DNA from: Owenia fusiformis
Taxonomy: Eukaryota; Annelida; Polychaeta; Sabellida; Oweniidae
Length of the DNA stretch: 64,000 nucleotides
Assembly (NCBI GenBank): GCA_903813345.2
Contig: CAIIXF020000007.1
Coordinates: forward strand, 34,628,538-34,692,537
Reading direction: 5' to 3'
The position numbers and the translations under genes are program-made. Under the pieces are notes generated by a model. The model searched no databases. It was not told the origin of the DNA and saw only the letters and a program-made list of their open reading frames with translations. This document shows positions 38,501 through 53,500 of the stretch, in pieces; positions within the stretch are counted from its first letter, which is position 1; the number at the start of each line of letters is the position of its first letter.

Positions 38501-41500
38501 AGGTGTCTTATTCTCGGGAACAAACTCAGGGGAGAATGAGCAAGGCAAATACCCATGGCAAGGTAAGCTATGAATTGATGCTTGTGCTAAACATTACATG
38601 CATCAAACCTCGCCATGTTAGATTTAATAACATACATAATACATAAGTAAATGGTAATAAGTAATAAAATGAAATAAAAAGTAAATAAAACTAAACAGTA
38701 AAACTAATAGTAATAGATAATGCTTGCTGGGACCAATGGGGAGATTGAAAGATGGTGCAGATAAAAAATATTCTTATTTGAGCATTCACTAAAATATTTA
38801 TGTCATTTCAGGAAAAGATTGAGTCACTGCAGACTGCTCTTGATGACAAAATAAATGAATTGGCAATAAATAAAAAAGGTAAGATTGAATCTTAAGATTT
38901 ATCATTTAACATTCAATTGAAATAAATCTAACAGCTTCTTATTTGCAGTTAAACCTTTACAGCTTTTTAGGAGGGAGACTACTTCAGGGCCATCATAACT
39001 TATACTATCCCCCAAGAAATATCACCCAAATTATGAATATTCAAATGAAGACATTTAAATCTACAAGATGTAAAAATATCACAATTGTCCGAAGCAGGGG
39101 TAATGGTGCAGTAGACAGTAGACCAATTCAATAAAATACAAGTCTCGATTTGGAGAAAGAAGTTCATCAGTGTATTGCACTAATAATTTTTTTATTAAAA
39201 ATCTAGAATCATCACCCAAATTAGATTATGAGTATTCAAAATATTCTATATCATGTAAAAAATCAAAGTCCGAAGCAGGGGTAAGGCTCAGTTAGAGTGA
39301 TGAACTTTGTCCTCCAAACCTAGAATAGCCCTTTAAAAGGGGATATTCCCATCTTTAATTACAATAAATTTGAATATCTCTGCATCTTAAATCTTCAACA
39401 GCTCTTTTAGACTTCTTTTAGTACACAAAATCTGTCATTTTAATTGAAATAACCTATAATACTTAATAATATTTTTTCAATTCTAGATTCTCTTAGGTCA
39501 AACCTACAGGTAGAATATATTAAATGCATGTTTATACATAAATTCATTGAACTGTTTTAAATTGAACACAATTATAATATCACGTGTTCCTTCACGATCA
39601 CAGAACAAATATGTGAAAAACTACTAATTTTGATGATATTATAGAAGATGCAATGGTACATTCATATCAGCTTCATTCACCAAATCATTTTTTCAGTGAA
39701 ACTACCAAATTCTGATATTAAATGTTTTTGATGGTGATATTGTAGATTTTTATGATGATATTATAGATCTTTCATTGTGATGTTATAGATTTTTGATTGT
39801 GATATTACATATATGTATGGTGACATTATAGATTTTGGTGTTGCTATTAACTATAGAAGAGTTAATAAAAAACATGCAAACATCACAACATAGACATAAG
39901 CTGAGAGCAGTCTGATAGTCTGAAACCAAATTTAATTATCACATTTAAATCCACGAAGAAGATGACAATTGAATTTGAATTTATCATTTTGTCATCAGAC
40001 TTATTCAGATCTATTCAATGATTATTCAAATATTCCTTTAAATAATTCCTAACACCAATTTCAGTTGAGAAATCTGAAAAACATAAGAATTCTGCTGATG
40101 AAGAGACTGCTGCTAGCCAGGTTGTTTTAGAGCATTCTATGATATTAAGTATGTTTTACATGTGTGTAAATACATGATACACACATACATTTTGCATTAT
40201 GCTTTGTAGGATCAGATCCCAGCTATGAATGTGTCTGTTTTTCATTTACCCTGCATGTTGGAGGGTCATCATGTTTGAGGGTTTTCATGTTTTAGGGTTA
40301 TCATGTTTTAGGGTTATCATGTTGGAGGGTCATCATGTTATAGGGTTATCATATTTGAGTGTTATCATGTTTGAGGGTTATCATGTTATAGGGTTATCAT
40401 ATTTGAGTGTTATCATGTTTGAGGGTTATCATGTTATAGGGTTATCATATTTGAGTGTTATCATGTTTGAGGGTTATCATGTTATAGGGTTATCATGTTA
40501 TAAGGTTATCACGTTCAAGGCTTATCATGTTTGAGGGTTTTCATGTTTTAGGGTTATCATGTTTGAGGGTTATCATGTTTGGGGGTTATCATGTTTAAGG
40601 GTTATCATGTTTGAGGGTAATCATGTTTTAGGGTTATCATGTTTGAGGGTTATCATCTATAAGGGTTATCATGTTTATGGGTTTTTATGTTTGAGGGTTA
40701 TCATCTATAAGGGTTTTTATGTTTGAGGGTTATTATGTTTAAGGGTTATTGTGTTCATTAATAATTTCACTTATCAATAATATGATTTCCTCAATATTTC
40801 CAATATTGTTGAAAATTGAATACAGTCTTGGACAAAGCTTCCAAAACATCTAATCGCCAATTTGAGGAAGCGTTCACTAGGTTTAGGCTCTAAAACTTTT
40901 ACTTTCAATACATTGACAACTTTATAGAAGTATATTGAGTGATGATCATGGTAAAATCATAATGTTCTGGGCAATTATTGAAGGTAACAAGCCTGGGCAA
41001 TTATTGAAGGTAACAAGCTCTATCAAAACAAAGTGACTTATTTACTTGCATATGTGGATTTGCTTGCATGCATGATTGAAGTCATAATTAATTGAATATT
41101 TGATTGATGATCGATGAAACTGATCTCATACATGTTTTTTAAGTTTTATTTTTTAATGATTTAGAGATACAGAACTCAGAACTTAACGTTCTGATAAATG
41201 ATATAGTTCATTTATGTAATGGTAAGATTTAAAAATGAAATAAAATATAATATATACCTCACCTCTAGTCAATACCTTAAATGTAATAAAGATAAGTCCA
41301 TAGTACTGTAATTTCCATTGAATTCCATTAGGTTCTCACATTATGCAAAATATCCTCAAACCTCAAAGCATTCATATTACCCTTAAACGTCAGTATACCT
41401 CGCACCCTATTAAAATATGCTTTATAAATGTTAATGCCCTTATTAAATGTCCATATACCTGGAACCCTATTAAAATATGCTTAATAAATGTTAATGCCCT

Positions 41501-44500
41501 TATTAAATGTCTACATACCTCGTACCCTATTAAAATATGCTTTATAAATGTTAATGCCCTTATTAAATGTCCACATACCTCGTTCCCTATTAAAGTATGC
41601 TTTATAACTGTAAATGCCCTTATTAAATGTCCACATACCTCATACCCTATTAAAGTATGATTTATAAATGTTAATGCCCTTATTAAATGTCCATATACCT
41701 GGTACCCTATTAAAATATGCTTAATAAATGTTATTGGCCTTATTAAATGTCTATATACCTCGTACCCTATTAAAATATGCTTAATTAATGTTAATGCCCT
41801 TATTAAATGTCCACATACCTTGCACCCTATTAAAGTATGCTTTATAAGTGTAAATGTCCTTATTAAATGTCCACATACCTCGTACCCTATTAAAGTATGC
41901 TTTATAAGTGTAAATGCCCTTATTCAATGTCCACATACCTCGTACCCTATTAAAATATGCTTAATAAATGTTAATGCCCTTATTAAATGTCTATATACCT
42001 CATACCCTATTAAAGTATGCTTTATAAATGTTAATGCCCTTATTAAATGTCCACATACCTCATACCCTATTGAAATATGCTTTATGAATGTTAATGCCCT
42101 TATTAAATGTCCATGTACCTCGTACCCTATTAAAGTATGCTTTATAAATGTTAATGCTCTTAAGCTTGAGCTTCTGAATGCAACAAAACCAACCCCTAAC
42201 TCATTGCTGATGTTGTTTTCTGAATATTGTATTTATATTAAATTTGGCAATTTAAATTTCAGCTTTATTTTACCCATGATGCATTTCATGTTCATACCTT
42301 TCCCACAATGCATTGCATGTATTTGACCTTGTGTCTTACTTTTCAAAAGTGTGACCTTCATATTACATAAGCTTATAAGATGTATTTGATTTTTATATTT
42401 TACCCACACTGCATGTTTTCACATTTACCCACAGGGCATGTATGTTACTTCTACATTTAATTTATCCACAATGCATTGCATGTATCTGACCTTGACCTTT
42501 CTTTCCAAGCCTCGGAGGAGCAATCTCGTGGCAGTGAAGCTATCCTTATGTTTAGTATGTAATTACTAAATACCGCCATATGCTTTGCCCTATATGTTGT
42601 AAATTATTTTATTCACCATTCAAAGGTTTGCATGACAACCCCCCACAGTGAGGGCCTGGAATTTGACACACAATATTGCCCAATGAGTTGGTTCGATTTT
42701 GTACTTTGTCCCAGGGGCTTTTAAATGCATATTCTCTGTAATTGGAATTTTCACCAGCTATTATTGTTCCCAGGGTTTAGAAATTGACCCTCTTAGGTAG
42801 CTCCAAGGGTAGGGAATTTGACAGCCGAATTTTTTATTTTGTCAAAATCCCCCTTCAAGCATGTAAACTTTTGAATGGAGCATTACATACACATATATTA
42901 GTAGCCGAGACAACACAAGTCCCAAGTGTGTATATTTACTCTCATTTCTTCATTTTTAAGAGTTAAGTCATCACATTTTGCATGCACATTCTTTGGAGAA
43001 ATCTTAACATAGAATTTCGTTGGTTTTGATTATAATTTATTTGTTAAAAATAGGGAAACATTTTATTTTGATTGGTCTATAACCAAAATTTGCCATTTTG
43101 TAACAAATGCAACATTTTGACGAAATTAATAAAAGTCTCTACTTTTGGTGTAATAACTCCAAAATGACCAAATGTTTTTTTATTCAGCACAAATGTAGCT
43201 GTTTTGGGTAGTTGAGACATTTCCGAGAAAAAATGGTATGCAGAAACATTTTTTTTAAATAAAACGGGGCAAAAAACGACCCATGAAGATGCCTGCATCA
43301 TTTGAGATTTTGGCATGTTTCAATGGCCTGAAAAATGGATGGGGTAGGGGAGTGGCATACCTTTTGAACTTATTCCAGTTACCATTTAAATCAAATGAAT
43401 GATGACATATTTGGTATCAACCTAAAGCTTGTAATGTGTGCTTCAATTTGGTACCCATATTATAACATCAAATTATATATTATGACATCACAGTGGTACC
43501 AAAACGACCTTAAATGGAAAAAGAAGCACCAAATGCAGCAAAATAATGGTGCGACTCCAACATTCTTTTGACAATTCACTACTTGCCACAATCGATGAAT
43601 GCATTTCTTATTGAGGTACACTTCCAATGCATGATCTGATGACTGGTAAAAAATAACTAGTGATAGTTATTGTCAATAAGATTAGAGACAGCATATTGTA
43701 TCTGTCATTTATAACTTGGAGTTTTATTAATAAACGTCAAAATGTTGCATTCGTTGCACAAAATGGAAAATTTTGATTATAGACCAATCAAAATCAAATG
43801 TTTCCCTATATTCAACAAATAAACTATAATCAAAACCAATGAAATTCTATGTTAGGATTTCTCCAAGGAATGTGCATGCAAAATTTGGTGACTTAACTTT
43901 TAAAAATGAAGAAATGAGAGTAAATATACAGACTTGGGACTTGTGTTGTCTCGGCTACTATATTATTTTCCCTAATGAATGCACATTTAGAATTGTTTTA
44001 TGTTATGAGTTATGATAAATGATTATTAATTTATTTAAGAATATTTTAAACACTTTATTTTATTATTACATTTATATGTTTTATAAATGTGCATCTAATG
44101 CATACATTTTATATTGCTAGAGATACATTTTATTTTCTCATTTTAAAGATATTTTGCTATGTCGTCAGGTTTTTCACACTTGATTGTTTTAATTGTCAAA
44201 CACTGCACTGGTGCTCTATAGGTAGTTGATTTTAATGGTGTATTATTTTTAAAATAAACATTTTTTGAAAACAAATAATATAAATCTGTTTTGTTCAATA
44301 TGTATCATATACTTGGAATATCCAAAAGAGAATAATAACTTCATATATATTATGAAAAATATTATATTTTAACCCGAACAAAGGTATTCATGATGTATTT
44401 AAATTATGTTTTAGAACTCCAAAATCTCCATGAACAACAGACAGAAGAACTTACAAAAGACCATGCTGAAACAATTGAAAAAATGAAACAGGACCATGCT

Positions 44501-47500
44501 GAAGAAATAAGAAAACTAATGGTACGTTCTTCATTCAACTATTTTTCCTTTTTACTATTGAAATATTTTTATTCATTCATTCATTTGTTTATTTATTTAT
44601 TTGTTTTACACATATTTATAGATTTAGTTATAAAAGCACCCTATATTATTATATTTTCATTAATTAGTCAAATATATTATTTTAATTTCAGTAGTCCTTA
44701 AATATGTATATATTTAGTCATTACCTGTACATATAGTTCTGTTTAATTACACTTTATTTTAAGCATATGGATTGCACAGTTTTTCTATACATTTCTCTTG
44801 TTCTTGACAGTATCACATTTCACTGGATTTGGGCTTATTTCAAATCTTTCACATTTGTTCCAATTTTTTCATCACTTCCACACTTCCTGCAACTCTCTTC
44901 ATTCCTTTACCATTCATGTATGTATTTCTTTTGCAATTTCTGATTCGTTTTTTACACATTTTCTTTTCTTAACACAGTTCTATTTTATGCTCATGCAGAT
45001 AACTCCATTTTGAGCTAAGAACTTCCTCTTTTAATGTGCAGTATGTCATTTTCAATGTGAATTATCGAGATCTGGATCTCAGTAACTATTTGGCTGTAAT
45101 GATAAGGGACGATTACATAGCAAGTATGATCGTTGAGGCCAAATTCATGAATAGCTTTTAATCTGTATTGTAAAACACTACAATGATCAGATGATTGATA
45201 ACATCAGGCGCAATCACCAATCTCAGGTTTAGAATGGTATAAGTAAAGTTTAAAAGATGTCGCCGCAGTTGATATTCAGGCATATTGCCTTTTGTTACTA
45301 TGCTGCCATAGTAACCCTCTTGGCCGCCTGGTGCGGACTAAAACCATCTAATGAACCCTTGTCCTTTCAAAAGTCTAAAAACAGCATGTTAACCAAAAAC
45401 AATAATCCATTGAAACATGTATTTGTTAAGACCATCAGAATGTTTTTAAAGCAATTAAGCAATATTTATCTTTATCTAAGTGATATTACACTCACAAACT
45501 TTTATCAAATGAAGGATTTATTTGATTTGAACTCCCAAAAACTTTTTGTGTTGATTTACAAAAATGTTCTGAAGTATCTTCAAGTGTTTGATATATTAAA
45601 TACTTGAAGACAATACCCTATTGCATCCCAAAAATGAACTTTATTGATACTATTACAGTATGTTTGAAAGTATTAACTGGCATCCGTACTTAAACTGACT
45701 GATTGTGTAACATATTTTAGCAGGGAATTCATGAAAACAATAATTGATAATCAAATAGAAATTTCCATCATTTGAAATGAAACCTGGCCTTTCTTTTTGT
45801 CCAAATAGAAGCCTACAGAACAATTACTAACATGTAAATCACAGAATGTATTACATTTTGAGTATACAAATAGAAGGGTTTCTGATGCTTTGTAGAAATC
45901 TGAAAGACTGTTGAAATCTGAATGTAGAAAAAGGAAATAAATACCTTTTCGACAATAGAATAACTCTGGTTGGCTTTTAGAAACTTATAAATGAAATTAA
46001 ATTATATGTTTACTTTTATAAAAAATAATTAACGCAAGAGAGAAATCAACAAATAAGGATATTTAAAGGCTTGAAAAACACATTTTAATTAGTATAATCA
46101 AGAATTTTATCAAAACCCTTTTGGCAAAAAGTAATATGAGCTAGACACGAATGGCATTTCATGTGTGGGACTTAGTTTAAGGTTATTCCTTAAATAAAGC
46201 AAATAGACCCGGGGATTGGATTAGTCTGTTAATACAAATGAAGCATTTTGCTTTTCAAATATTTTATTGTGTCTTTTTCATGAGAAAATTTGAGACATTT
46301 TTGACGTCACCTTGACATCATATTTTGACACAATCGAGGGAATGTTGCTAATGAACAAGTGAATACTGAAAATATGTTAATGTTTTTCCAAATGAAAGGC
46401 ATTCTTAACTAAAAACAAGGGAAGCACACTAAGAAATGATAAAAATGGATATAGAATTTTACAGTGCCAAAAGAAAATCACCAAAATGACTAATTGAAAA
46501 GAGCTCAAATAGAATGATAAAAAAGTAAAATGAGTCAAGTGGAATTAACCTGCTATAGTTACTATGGCGATAACTGAGTGCAACGGTTAAATTACACTTT
46601 ATAAAGTCTCACTAAACATTAAAGTATCAAAAAACGTAACATTTGGAAGGAATCAAAAATGGCCCTTGAAACGGCAAACTATGTGGACTTAAGGACTCTT
46701 ATAGACAGTGCACCCCCTCCCCATCATGTGTCATATGGTTGGAAGGTAGGTATATATGCATATGTATATAATTCATTGTATTACATACCTAGCGAAGCAT
46801 TTGTATGGAAGTCAATGGGAAAGTTAGCGAGCTATATCCACCGATATTGCCCGATTACCCCGATATAGCCCGCTTACCTCGTTTTGATATTAGATTTCTT
46901 TAATAACAATGATAATATCATGACGTCACGTCATTGATACAAAGTAACCATGGGAACAAAGGCATGTAATACATCAGTTATGTCACTATGACGTGAAATA
47001 TGCCTTCGTTCTTGCCCAAATATAGAGCCTCCCAAGGTCGGCCTATATTGGGAGAACTCAGGCATATTTCACGTCATAGTGACATAACCTCTAAGTACTT
47101 TCATGTATTTGATAAAGGGTAGGGGAGGAGGTAGAAATGCTATTTTACTTTTCTTTTGTTTTCTCATCTTTCCTTGAACTATTTTCTATACTCTTTTCTT
47201 TCTCATTGATCTATCTATTTTCTTCTTGCTTTTTACTTTACTTGTTGTTTTCTGTTGAATATATATGCAAATTACTTTCATATCCCACAAATGCACAATA
47301 TTCTTTATACATGCCTTCACATATATTACTATGTATTTAGTACACGTTTGTTACTTTTAACATTAATTTTGCCAATAGGGGGAGTTAGCATGGTGGCAAA
47401 CCAATTATGTACGTATTCATTATAGCGGGGATTCTTTTAGCTTGGAGTAGACGGCAGTGCTTTTGAGCTCATCTATATTTTGCTTTGCCAACATCTATGA

Positions 47501-50500
47501 TTCGCAATTAAATCACAATTTTCATGATTATGTATCAATTGTACAAAATATGAAAACTGATTGATTAGTCCTGTAGTATGCTTGTATATTGTCTGTGAAT
47601 TGTACTTGTAAATTATTTTTTAAAAACAATAGGGAGCATCCCAATTTTTATGTATTCTGTTCTAAAACATTGATATTAATAAAGAGCTTGGGAGGTTTTT
47701 CAATGGCTCAGGCGGCAATGCTTAGCAAGTTAACAGTTTAGATTTTGTGAAAAGAGAGAAGGTGTATGAGTTGAGTGAAGTGAACTGTTTCCATAGACAT
47801 GCTTTGCTTCAACAGATGTTTGATACCTCGTACATGTTGCTAGAATCCCAATATACCTCATGGGTGTCAATGTCCTTGTTTGATGTTTCCCTTCTACTGA
47901 TGAAAAGAAAGACATGTATGCAAACAAAAAGTGATATCTCAGAAATAGAAATGTAGAAAACTGCAGTGATCATGTATCCTTTGAAGCTTAGGCCTCCAAG
48001 ACCCAGGATATGATCATTTCCCTTCACTTCACCAGATACTGGAGAAACAATGCCTATATACAAGTAGTATCATGCCCTGTCATTGATTTCAAGGCCTTTT
48101 ATTATTGGAGGATGTCATGATCACCCAGTCCCTGGTATAATGTTTTCTTTATAAAACACATGATCATTCATTAGTGTGTTTTATTGGATAAGTCGTGTGC
48201 ACACTGTATCACCAAATTCATCATCATTTTCATGGGATAATATTTTGAAAAATTTATTTCACATTTCATAGGAAGAAATGCAGGAAGTGGAAGAACATGT
48301 AGTATGTAGTTATTGTTTTATATTTCATTTAATACACATTCACCATACCGTGAGACAGCTATACCATAATACAATTTAACAACACCCATTTTCTAACATT
48401 GGGAATGGCAATATCATCCCTCACAATGGTGTTCCTAACCATGAGACAACTTTACAGGGAATGCATTTCAAAATAATTATGAACAAAATGACTTTGGCCA
48501 AATCTCTGTATTAATTATTCTTTATGAAGTGTGCTCTTTGATTAATGATCAAATAATTTGAATGCCTCAGTCTCTGATTTAGTGTGCATGCATCTATTAA
48601 CCTCGGATATAGGACTTCTTTTACTTTATCTTAGTTATATCTTAAGGTATTGATTCTGAAAGACATTTATGAAAAACAAAACAGTTATTTTGAAGGTTTT
48701 ATTTTTGGCAATATTACCTCCATCTAACTGATTGATCTAGCTATCAGTATATATTGCTTCTGTCTCATTAACTTATATATATAGTTCGTTATTTTGAACA
48801 TTTTGTCTTGGAAAACACCATTTGCTTTTTCTTGTGATTTTATGACTGAACATTTTTAACATTATTAACAAGTATCTATATCCAGTTTCTCTGCAATTGG
48901 TTGTTGATCAGTTATGTAAAATTGATGTAATTCTTCTGATTTATTGGAAAGATTTGCTTCAAAAATGGTCAAGATGGTTTGAACTTTGCAATCTGAGAAA
49001 AGTCAACTGATTTATTTTTCTATAAACTGTAGATTATTTCAATCAAACAACTTATGCATCACTTTATATACAGAAGTATACTTTCTTCTGCTAAAAATAG
49101 AATATGAATTTCAGTGTTTTGTTATAAATGGGTCACCATGACCTTACATATTTATCAAATAATTTTTGAAATCAGTTCATGTGTACAAATTAAATTTTGA
49201 GCATAATTGTCATGAACCTTCATTTCCCTGGCCTTAGAAATCTAAATCTGATCAAGCTAAATATAAGTTTCTCTTTCAGACTTTCAATATTTTGATTGAC
49301 AGCTCTATTTTTAGAAGTGAAATTGATGGCTTGTGTTAAAACTCCAAGGTCAAGCTGATCTGGTCACTCTCTAAGACAATTTAAAAACAGAATTTTGATT
49401 GAAATTGATTGTTTTCAACTACATTTTTCTCTGTAAAAACATTTACATACAAAAAATAACTTTACAAATCAGTTTTGTCAATCTCATATCAGTTTACTTG
49501 AGAGGTTTTGATAAGAATCATTTTTATTTGAAAGGTTGTTTTTGATAGATTTTATGGGACTGTTTTGTCAAGAATTTCATGGAAAAAACAATTTCACTAT
49601 CTTCACATGTTCAGAGTTTCACTTGGATTTTATACCTTCACCTAAAAACATTTACCTCCAAATCTCAACATTTTGTGATTTCTATAGAATCTGAGACATA
49701 TTTTCCTGATGAGATGGAATTTTGCTTTTGTTTTGCTTTGATTAAAAAAATTGAGTTTACTATAATAATGCATATTTATTCTAATATTAGTTTTATATGT
49801 ATGATTTTACTGTTTCATTTGAATCTATATATTCTTTAGTTTTAATTTAAATTATTTTACTTATTTTGAATTATTTTAATCTCTATCATACTATTTATGT
49901 TTATTATATATAGTTTATATTAAGATTTTTATTATTATCTTGCTAGTATAGAATATTAGTATACCTTTAGTTTAGAATAAATGTCAGATGTAGTTTAAAT
50001 TTTTATCTGCTTAAATATTATATTCATTTGATTTTAATTAGATTTGCTTTTCTAAACTTAAAGTTTCAGCTCTATTAGAAGTTCTTGTAGAATTAGTTTT
50101 ATCTCCATACAACATAAACCATGGTGGTTAGAATTATATCAATAAAGGAGTGGTATCGATATCGAGAACTGAATTCAACAATGTTTTTCTTTTAAACCAA
50201 TCATTGAAAACATTCTGTAAAAACACTGTTTTTGTTTTTTTAGTGCAATTGTTTTTGCTCCTTTCTACCAATTCTTGAGAATAAGATAAAATGTCTTTCC
50301 GAACCTTGTTTTAAAATCAACCAAAATTTCCTTTGTTCAATTACAATATTGAGAGACCTAAACATGTTGTGTTTATGTCGTTTTGTCCCAATGAGGTTCG
50401 AAAAGATGTTTCATTTCACTCTGGAAACATGATACCAAGAACAAAACAAGTGTTTGATGTGTTTTCTAAAACAATATAGATGAAAGTTTATATATATTTT

Positions 50501-53500
50501 TCAAATTATATTGTTACCATTCAAAAGATGACCATTAAATTGACGATGTGTTAAATTTTTAGATTTTTTTTATGACTGGTTTAAGAGAAACGTGTGTTCA
50601 AAAAGTTCTCCATATCGATACCACTCCTTTAAAAATACAGAAATTTACATTGAGTTCATCACTTTAGAATTGCTAGAAAAGTATCTACACATGAAAAAGA
50701 AATCACCATGAATTCTGTTGTATCTATAGTATATAACCTGGCCTTAACTTGAATTTAGAACAAAATGAGTTTTGAAAAGAGCAGCGATGTTGATGCATTG
50801 ATCAAAGAAAAGGAAAAAGCTATGGAAGAGATGTTTGAGAGTAAAATGGAAGATGCACGGAAACAATTAGAAAAGGAAATTAAGGCAGCAGCTCCACCAG
50901 AACCTAAGGCGAAGAAAGGTGGTAAGAAAAAAGGGAAAGAAGAACCTAAAAAGGATCCCAAAGCAACTGCTGAGGCTCAAGCTGCCCTCGCAAAATTGCT
51001 GAATGCAAATAAGCCACCGACTCCTGCGACTCCTGCTGAAGTAGGTTTTGTTGCATGTGGTTGCTCGCCATGACACACCTAACAGTGTTTGCTCAACCGT
51101 TGCATGTGGTTGCTCACCATGACACACCTAACAGTGTTTACTCAACCATTGCATGTGGTTGATCACAATGTGCTGATTTATCATGACACCCCTAACAGAA
51201 ATTGTTTGTTCCACTGTTGTATGTGATGATTAATCGTGACACACCTAACAAAAGATTCACAATTGTACCGTCATATTTTTTTTATTCATCGGAATGAGCC
51301 TAACAGATGATTGGCGCCTCCTTGGTTGCCTGTGGGCAATTCATCATAATTGAACTGTCACATTTTGTTACTCATCACCATAAGTCTAACAGATGATTGG
51401 CATCTCTGGTTGCCCATGGGCAATTTATCATAACAAGCCTAAAAGATTTGCAATCTTCACCAGTGTGATAAGGGATGGAATGCCGAATGCACTTGGCAGT
51501 GACACACAAATTAATACTACAACCTGCAAACTAAATGTATTCATTAAGTTCAAATTTGCTTTTTCAGCCATTATTGTGTTTTACTTTTGTTCATGTTTTA
51601 ACTTTTTATCAATAAGTTTGGTTTGTTCAGTTGAAAACATTGAACACTATGTAACAATTGAAAAAAATTAAATTAAAAAATTGCGTTATTAAGTCTTTAA
51701 ATCGATCAAGGATATAACATATGCTCGAGATTTTCCAAATTAGCAAATGTAGGTCAATTTGTGCACATTTTATTTGTTTGTTGTTTTCCAGGGGTCCATG
51801 ATAGAACAGAACAAAGAATCTAGCAGAAACACTTCAAGAGCAGTAAGTGAATTAACAGAGAATTCTTTAATTTAAAACAAATTCTTTAAATTAAATTTGT
51901 TGAATGAATAAAGCAAACTCAGTGAGTATAAACAGCCTTCACTTATAATATAACCATAGTTAACATGTTAGAAACTTTAACAATTGATGCAGTGTTACAT
52001 GTAGATTAGTCACTCTGAAGCAGGTAGACAATAATTAATATGTGAACAGTAAAAACTATAGTAGTCAATATTTTACTAACTATAAGTACTAACTGTACTA
52101 CATTAGTACCTCTATCATTCCTCAATATATTTCAACCATTTTGATACAATTCCATGACAAAACTTAATTTCCGAGATTTATTCATGCTGCTCAGAAAAAG
52201 AAATCAAAGGATAAGAAAGTTAATGTTGTCGATCAAACAATAGAAGAAAAAAGTGAAACAGTTAAAGAGCAAGAAGATGAAATAAAAGAGAAAAAAGTAG
52301 TAATTGTTGTGGATGAAGCACCATCTAGATCTAAATCTAACTTGAAGGTAGAAATAATAAAAGCTTCATTTTAATGTTGTTCTGTTCTTTTGTTGTCTTC
52401 ATTGTTTAGGATGATGAAACACAGAAAAGCATTTTTAAGATTTTTTCTATGTCTTTAAATGTATGACTTGCATGTATGAAATTTGGAATTTTTTGGAAGA
52501 CAAAAATTTGTAATCCATTAATATTTAGTGATTTCACTCTTAGTTTTAGTCTCTCATGTCTATGTTGTATTTAGGCAGATAGAGTTCTGATTGACTCATG
52601 TGACTTAGAGAACCAAGAGCACCAGAATGTCATCAGAGTTATTATTGTAGGTTAGACTGCACTAGAACATCCCCATCCCTCAATCCCCCATCCCCATATA
52701 CACAAGGGACAATCATTTCAGTGCTCATTCCCATCCCAGTGTATCGCTCGGTGTTGTTCTGTGTTTGGATTCCTGAACACTCATCATTATTAGTTAAATC
52801 CACATTTCATGTCCCCTAATGTATATACATGTACATGTAGATATTGACTGTAGTTAGTATCACGCCCGGTGATCGTACAAAATGGATGGAGGGGGGGATT
52901 AGGCGATTTCTGCAAGAAAACTCAACAAATTTGGAAGATTTATTTTTTCAAGAGAAAATTTACAACTGAATTGCCAAATGAATAGGCGCAGTGCATGGCA
53001 AAATATGTTAGGTCATCTAGTATTTTTTTTGAACTGATACCCTTCTAAGATATGAGATGTATTAAAAAAGGCGCATCACCACCAATGTGCAAAAGTCAAT
53101 GTTTTTGCTATAAATCGGGCATCAATGGTCTACACGACCTGTAATAAACAGGTATAAGGGACGTTATTATCACAATACTTATGACATTGCTCACTTTTTA
53201 AAGTTAGTTTCCATGCGTTATACAAAAAATAATCGAAATAAATTAATATTGGATGGAGGGGGGGATTGGATGGAGGGGGGGATCACATGTATGTAAGACA
53301 TGATAAGACATGCTACTTGAATTTATTCTTGTTACTCCAAATTTTCGCATTTTTCATGCTCCAGAGATATAATATCCAGTTTCTTAAAGGGGTACTGATT
53401 TTAGTTTTTTCAAATACATGAGTTCTTGAAAATTTGTTCCATCGTAAAGACATATTAATCCCCCCCTCCATCCACTCCCCCCCCTCCATCCAAAATTAAT

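Noticed and set aside
39487-39509. Micro-exon DSLRSNLQ
   Set aside because: Splice motifs are good but the phase change breaks the chain to the next exon.
40229-40534. 101-codon frame with 16-residue repeat
   Set aside because: Product of the 48-bp minisatellite; no start context or splice logic.
40262-40755. Telomere-like GGGTTA tract
   Set aside because: GGGTTATCAT occurs only as part of a 16-bp minisatellite; no run of TTAGGG.
41390-42170. CRISPR-like regular array
   Set aside because: Direct 60-bp tandem copies with no unique spacers in a eukaryotic intron.
41820-42326. 168-codon frame with 20-residue repeat
   Set aside because: Product of the 60-bp minisatellite; remains open because 60 is divisible by three.
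45257-45607. 116-codon frame
   Set aside because: Hydrophobic start but no recognisable domain, no splice link and AT-driven composition after residue 35.
50755-51127. Minus-strand frames over exon 50,759
   Set aside because: Shadows of the Lys-rich + strand exon.
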